Positions 6,000-7,272 of a DNA stretch of 7,272 nucleotides are shown piece after piece. The notes beneath the pieces were generated by a model. It ran no database searches. It was not told the origin of the DNA and was given only the letters and a program-made list of their open reading frames with translations. Every line of letters begins with the position of its first letter. The stretch's first letter is position 1. Source of the DNA: Armatimonadota bacterium. GTDB lineage: Bacteria > Cloacimonadota > Cloacimonadia > Cloacimonadales > TCS61. The stretch lies in NCBI GenBank assembly GCA_030612605.1, contig JAUWNO010000106.1, forward strand, positions 1 to 7,272, in the 5' to 3' direction. The position numbers were made by a program, and so were the translations under genes.

Positions 6000-7094
6000 A
6001 TGGCAAAGGTTCTTGTAAAAAACGTTGATAAAATTTTTGATAATGATTTCCATGCTGTTAAGAATGTAACTTTCGAAGCTGAAGATAAAGAATTCGTGAT
6101 TTTAGTGGGACCTTCTGGATGCGGTAAATCCACTACTCTCCGCATGATCGCCGGCCTGGAAGAGATAAGTTCCGGTGAGATTCACATCGGAGAACGAATT
6201 GTAAACGATGTTCCTCCCAAAAACCGCGATATTGCCATGGTCTTCCAAAATTATGCTCTTTATCCGCACATGACAGTTTACGATAATATGGCTTTTGCCT
6301 TGAAATTGAGAAAATTCAAAAAAGAGGAAATCGAAAAAACCGTTATTGAAACTGCTTCCCTTTTGGAAATCAAAGAGCTTCTGGACAGAAAACCAAAACA
6401 GCTTTCCGGCGGGCAGAGACAGAGAGTTGCTTTGGGAAGAGCGATTGTGCGTCATCCCAAGGTTTTCCTTTTTGATGAGCCGCTTTCCAACCTGGATGCC
6501 AAGCTGCGCGTGCAGATGCGAGCAGAAATAGTCAAACTCCATCAGAAATTGGACACCACCATAATTTATGTAACTCACGACCAGGTAGAAGCAATGACCA
6601 TGGCTAATAAAATCGTGGTGATGAAAGATGGAAAAGTTCATCAAATCGATTCCCCTCTTGCAATATATAACAAACCTGTGAATTTATTTGTAGCTGGTTT
6701 CCTGGGCAGTCCTTCCATAAATCAGTTCAAGGGAAAAATCGTTCAAGAAAACGATAAGACCTTTTTTGATGAAGGCAGCTTTCGGGTAGAAGTCTTTTCT
6801 GAAATGAAAAACAAAATTGAAAAATATTATGAAATAATTATGGGTTTACGTCCGGAAGATATCTATGATTCCAATTTTGATGTAATGGCAGAATTTCCTC
6901 AAAAAATTGAAGCTATCTGCGAAGTTGTGGAGCCAATGGGAAATGAATTCATTGTGTTCCTCAAAACAAAAAATTCCAATATCACTGCCAGGTTTGACCC
7001 AAAACAGCTTCCCAAAATGAATGAAAAAATCGAAATTACATTTGATATGAAAAAAGCTCATTTCTTTGATATCCAAACAGAAAAAAGGTTATGA
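6000..7094 (+). CDS. ABC sugar importer ATP-binding protein, MalK/UgpC/MsmX type
   Basis: The ATG at 6000, six bases after AGG (5991-5993), gives 364 residues starting MAKVLVKNV as in the family; a TTG at 5952 would add 16 unsupported residues. All nucleotide-binding motifs are intact: Walker A GPSGCGKST (37-45), Q-loop Gln83, signature LSGGQ (135-139), Walker B VFLFDEP (155-161) with catalytic Glu160, D-loop SNLDA (163-167) and switch His193. Residues about 240-364 are the C-terminal OB/TOBE regulatory region, including MGLRPED (281-287). The protein powers import of sugars, oligosaccharides or glycerol-3-phosphate by pairing with MalF/MalG-type permeases at the inner membrane. No permease or binding protein lies next to it, so a shared ATPase serving distant transporters, as MsmX does in Bacillus, is possible. 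The substrate cannot be told from this sequence. It lies beyond the terminator at 5817, so it is a separate transcription unit. Confidence 0.95.
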   Translation: MAKVLVKNVDKIFDNDFHAVKNVTFEAEDKEFVILVGPSGCGKSTTLRMIAGLEEISSGEIHIGERIVNDVPPKNRDIAMVFQNYALYPHMTVYDNMAFALKLRKFKKEEIEKTVIETASLLEIKELLDRKPKQLSGGQRQRVALGRAIVRHPKVFLFDEPLSNLDAKLRVQMRAEIVKLHQKLDTTIIYVTHDQVEAMTMANKIVVMKDGKVHQIDSPLAIYNKPVNLFVAGFLGSPSINQFKGKIVQENDKTFFDEGSFRVEVFSEMKNKIEKYYEIIMGLRPEDIYDSNFDVMAEFPQKIEAICEVVEPMGNEFIVFLKTKNSNITARFDPKQLPKMNEKIEITFDMKKAHFFDIQTEKRL

Positions 7095-7114
7095 AAAATT
7101 TACAAGAAGGAGTT

Positions 7115-7182
7115 ATGAAAAAAAATGTTTTGTTAGTATCTTATTTCTAATATTCGTGTTTTTTTTGGCAGAAAATCGTTAA
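7115..7182 (+). pseudogene. Broken start of a signal-peptide gene, shifted at an A8 tract
   Basis: AAGGAG precedes ATG 7115 closely, as for a real gene, 20 bases after the ATPase stop. As written, it reads only 11 codons (MKKNVLLVSYF) to TAA at 7148-7150. With nine rather than eight A after the ATG, it would read MKKKCFVSILFLIFVFFLAENR and stop at 7180-7182: a textbook signal peptide with nothing behind it. It may be the decayed 5' end of another secreted-protein gene, or a homopolymer sequencing error combined with loss of the body. A chance ribosome site is possible. Confidence 0.35.
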
Positions 7183-7200
7183 CACCAATGTTAAATATAA

Positions 7201-7272
7201 GAATTTTAAATTGTTTGTTTGGCATTTGAATATTGAGATTTATTTGGATTTTGTTTTTTGAGATTTGTATTT
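7201..7272 (+). repeat. C-poor, TTTG-rich degenerate tract at the window end
   Basis: These 72 bases contain 41 T, 16 A, 14 G and one C. TTTG occurs seven times between 7212 and 7267 at irregular spacing, in contexts such as ATTTG and GTTTG. No open frame is apparent. It looks like a degenerate intergenic repeat or other strand-biased sequence, and it continues past the window edge. Confidence 0.4.

Noticed and set aside
5828..6145. A 105-codon minus-strand frame crossing the terminator and the ATPase start
   Set aside because: It covers a strong hairpin and the Walker A codons on the other strand, and the product shows no family motif.
6102..6644. A 180-codon open frame on the minus strand
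   Set aside because: It lies wholly inside the ABC ATPase, antisense to intact catalytic motifs; the product resembles no family I know and has no evident ribosome site.
1..7272. A defence system, CRISPR array, prophage, integrase, transposase or RNA gene
   Set aside because: No regularly spaced repeats, no recombinase or nuclease motifs and no tRNA-like fold were seen on either strand.

Overview
The window is AT-rich and reads as a piece of a bacterial genome from the FCB group. The best guess is Candidatus Cloacimonadota or a close relative. This is inferred from two things: secreted proteins ending in an FPNPFNPxTTI-type sorting tail with a terminal KCLLLK or VTLLK, and a BatA-like protein beside them. 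No rRNA or tRNA is present to confirm the placement.

Layout, all genes on the + strand. (1) Positions 2-1483 hold the 3' part of a BatA-like membrane protein with a von Willebrand A-like fold and a C-terminal membrane anchor; its 5' end lies outside the window. (2) Positions 1484-1799 have no convincing gene. They carry a weak terminator-like hairpin, an AT-rich repeat/palindrome, a good -35 box with an extended -10, and a hairpin that overlaps a Shine-Dalgarno sequence. (3) Positions 1800-2023 look like the remnant of a deleted secreted-protein gene. A signal peptide and about 40 residues end at a stop, and just after it, in another frame, lie the last codons of the same kind of sorting tail (TGKCLLLK). 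(4) Positions 2038-5763 contain three intact secreted-protein genes: two tandem DNRLRE-like paralogues and one seven-repeat FG-GAP/VCBS beta-propeller. All three have a signal peptide and a type A (type IX secretion) C-terminal sorting domain. Gaps are 39 and 75 bp, so they are probably one operon, closed by a strong hairpin terminator at 5817-5850. (5) Positions 6000-7094 encode a complete MalK/UgpC/MsmX-type sugar-import ATPase with no permease beside it. (6) After it, 7115-7182 looks like a signal-peptide start broken at an A8 tract, followed by a C-poor, TTTG-rich stretch to the window end.

The central genes together describe an exported, probably surface-attached, calcium-binding set of proteins. 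Calcium-type DxDxDGxxD loops appear seven times in the propeller, once in canonical form in the first DNRLRE-like protein, and in a modified form at the equivalent place in the second. None shows catalytic residues, so binding or structural roles are likelier than enzymatic ones. I see no defence system, CRISPR array, integrase, transposase or phage genes. The most unusual points are the decayed tail remnant, the palindromic DNA encoding the tail in two genes, and the two small broken signal-peptide genes flanking the intact ones.
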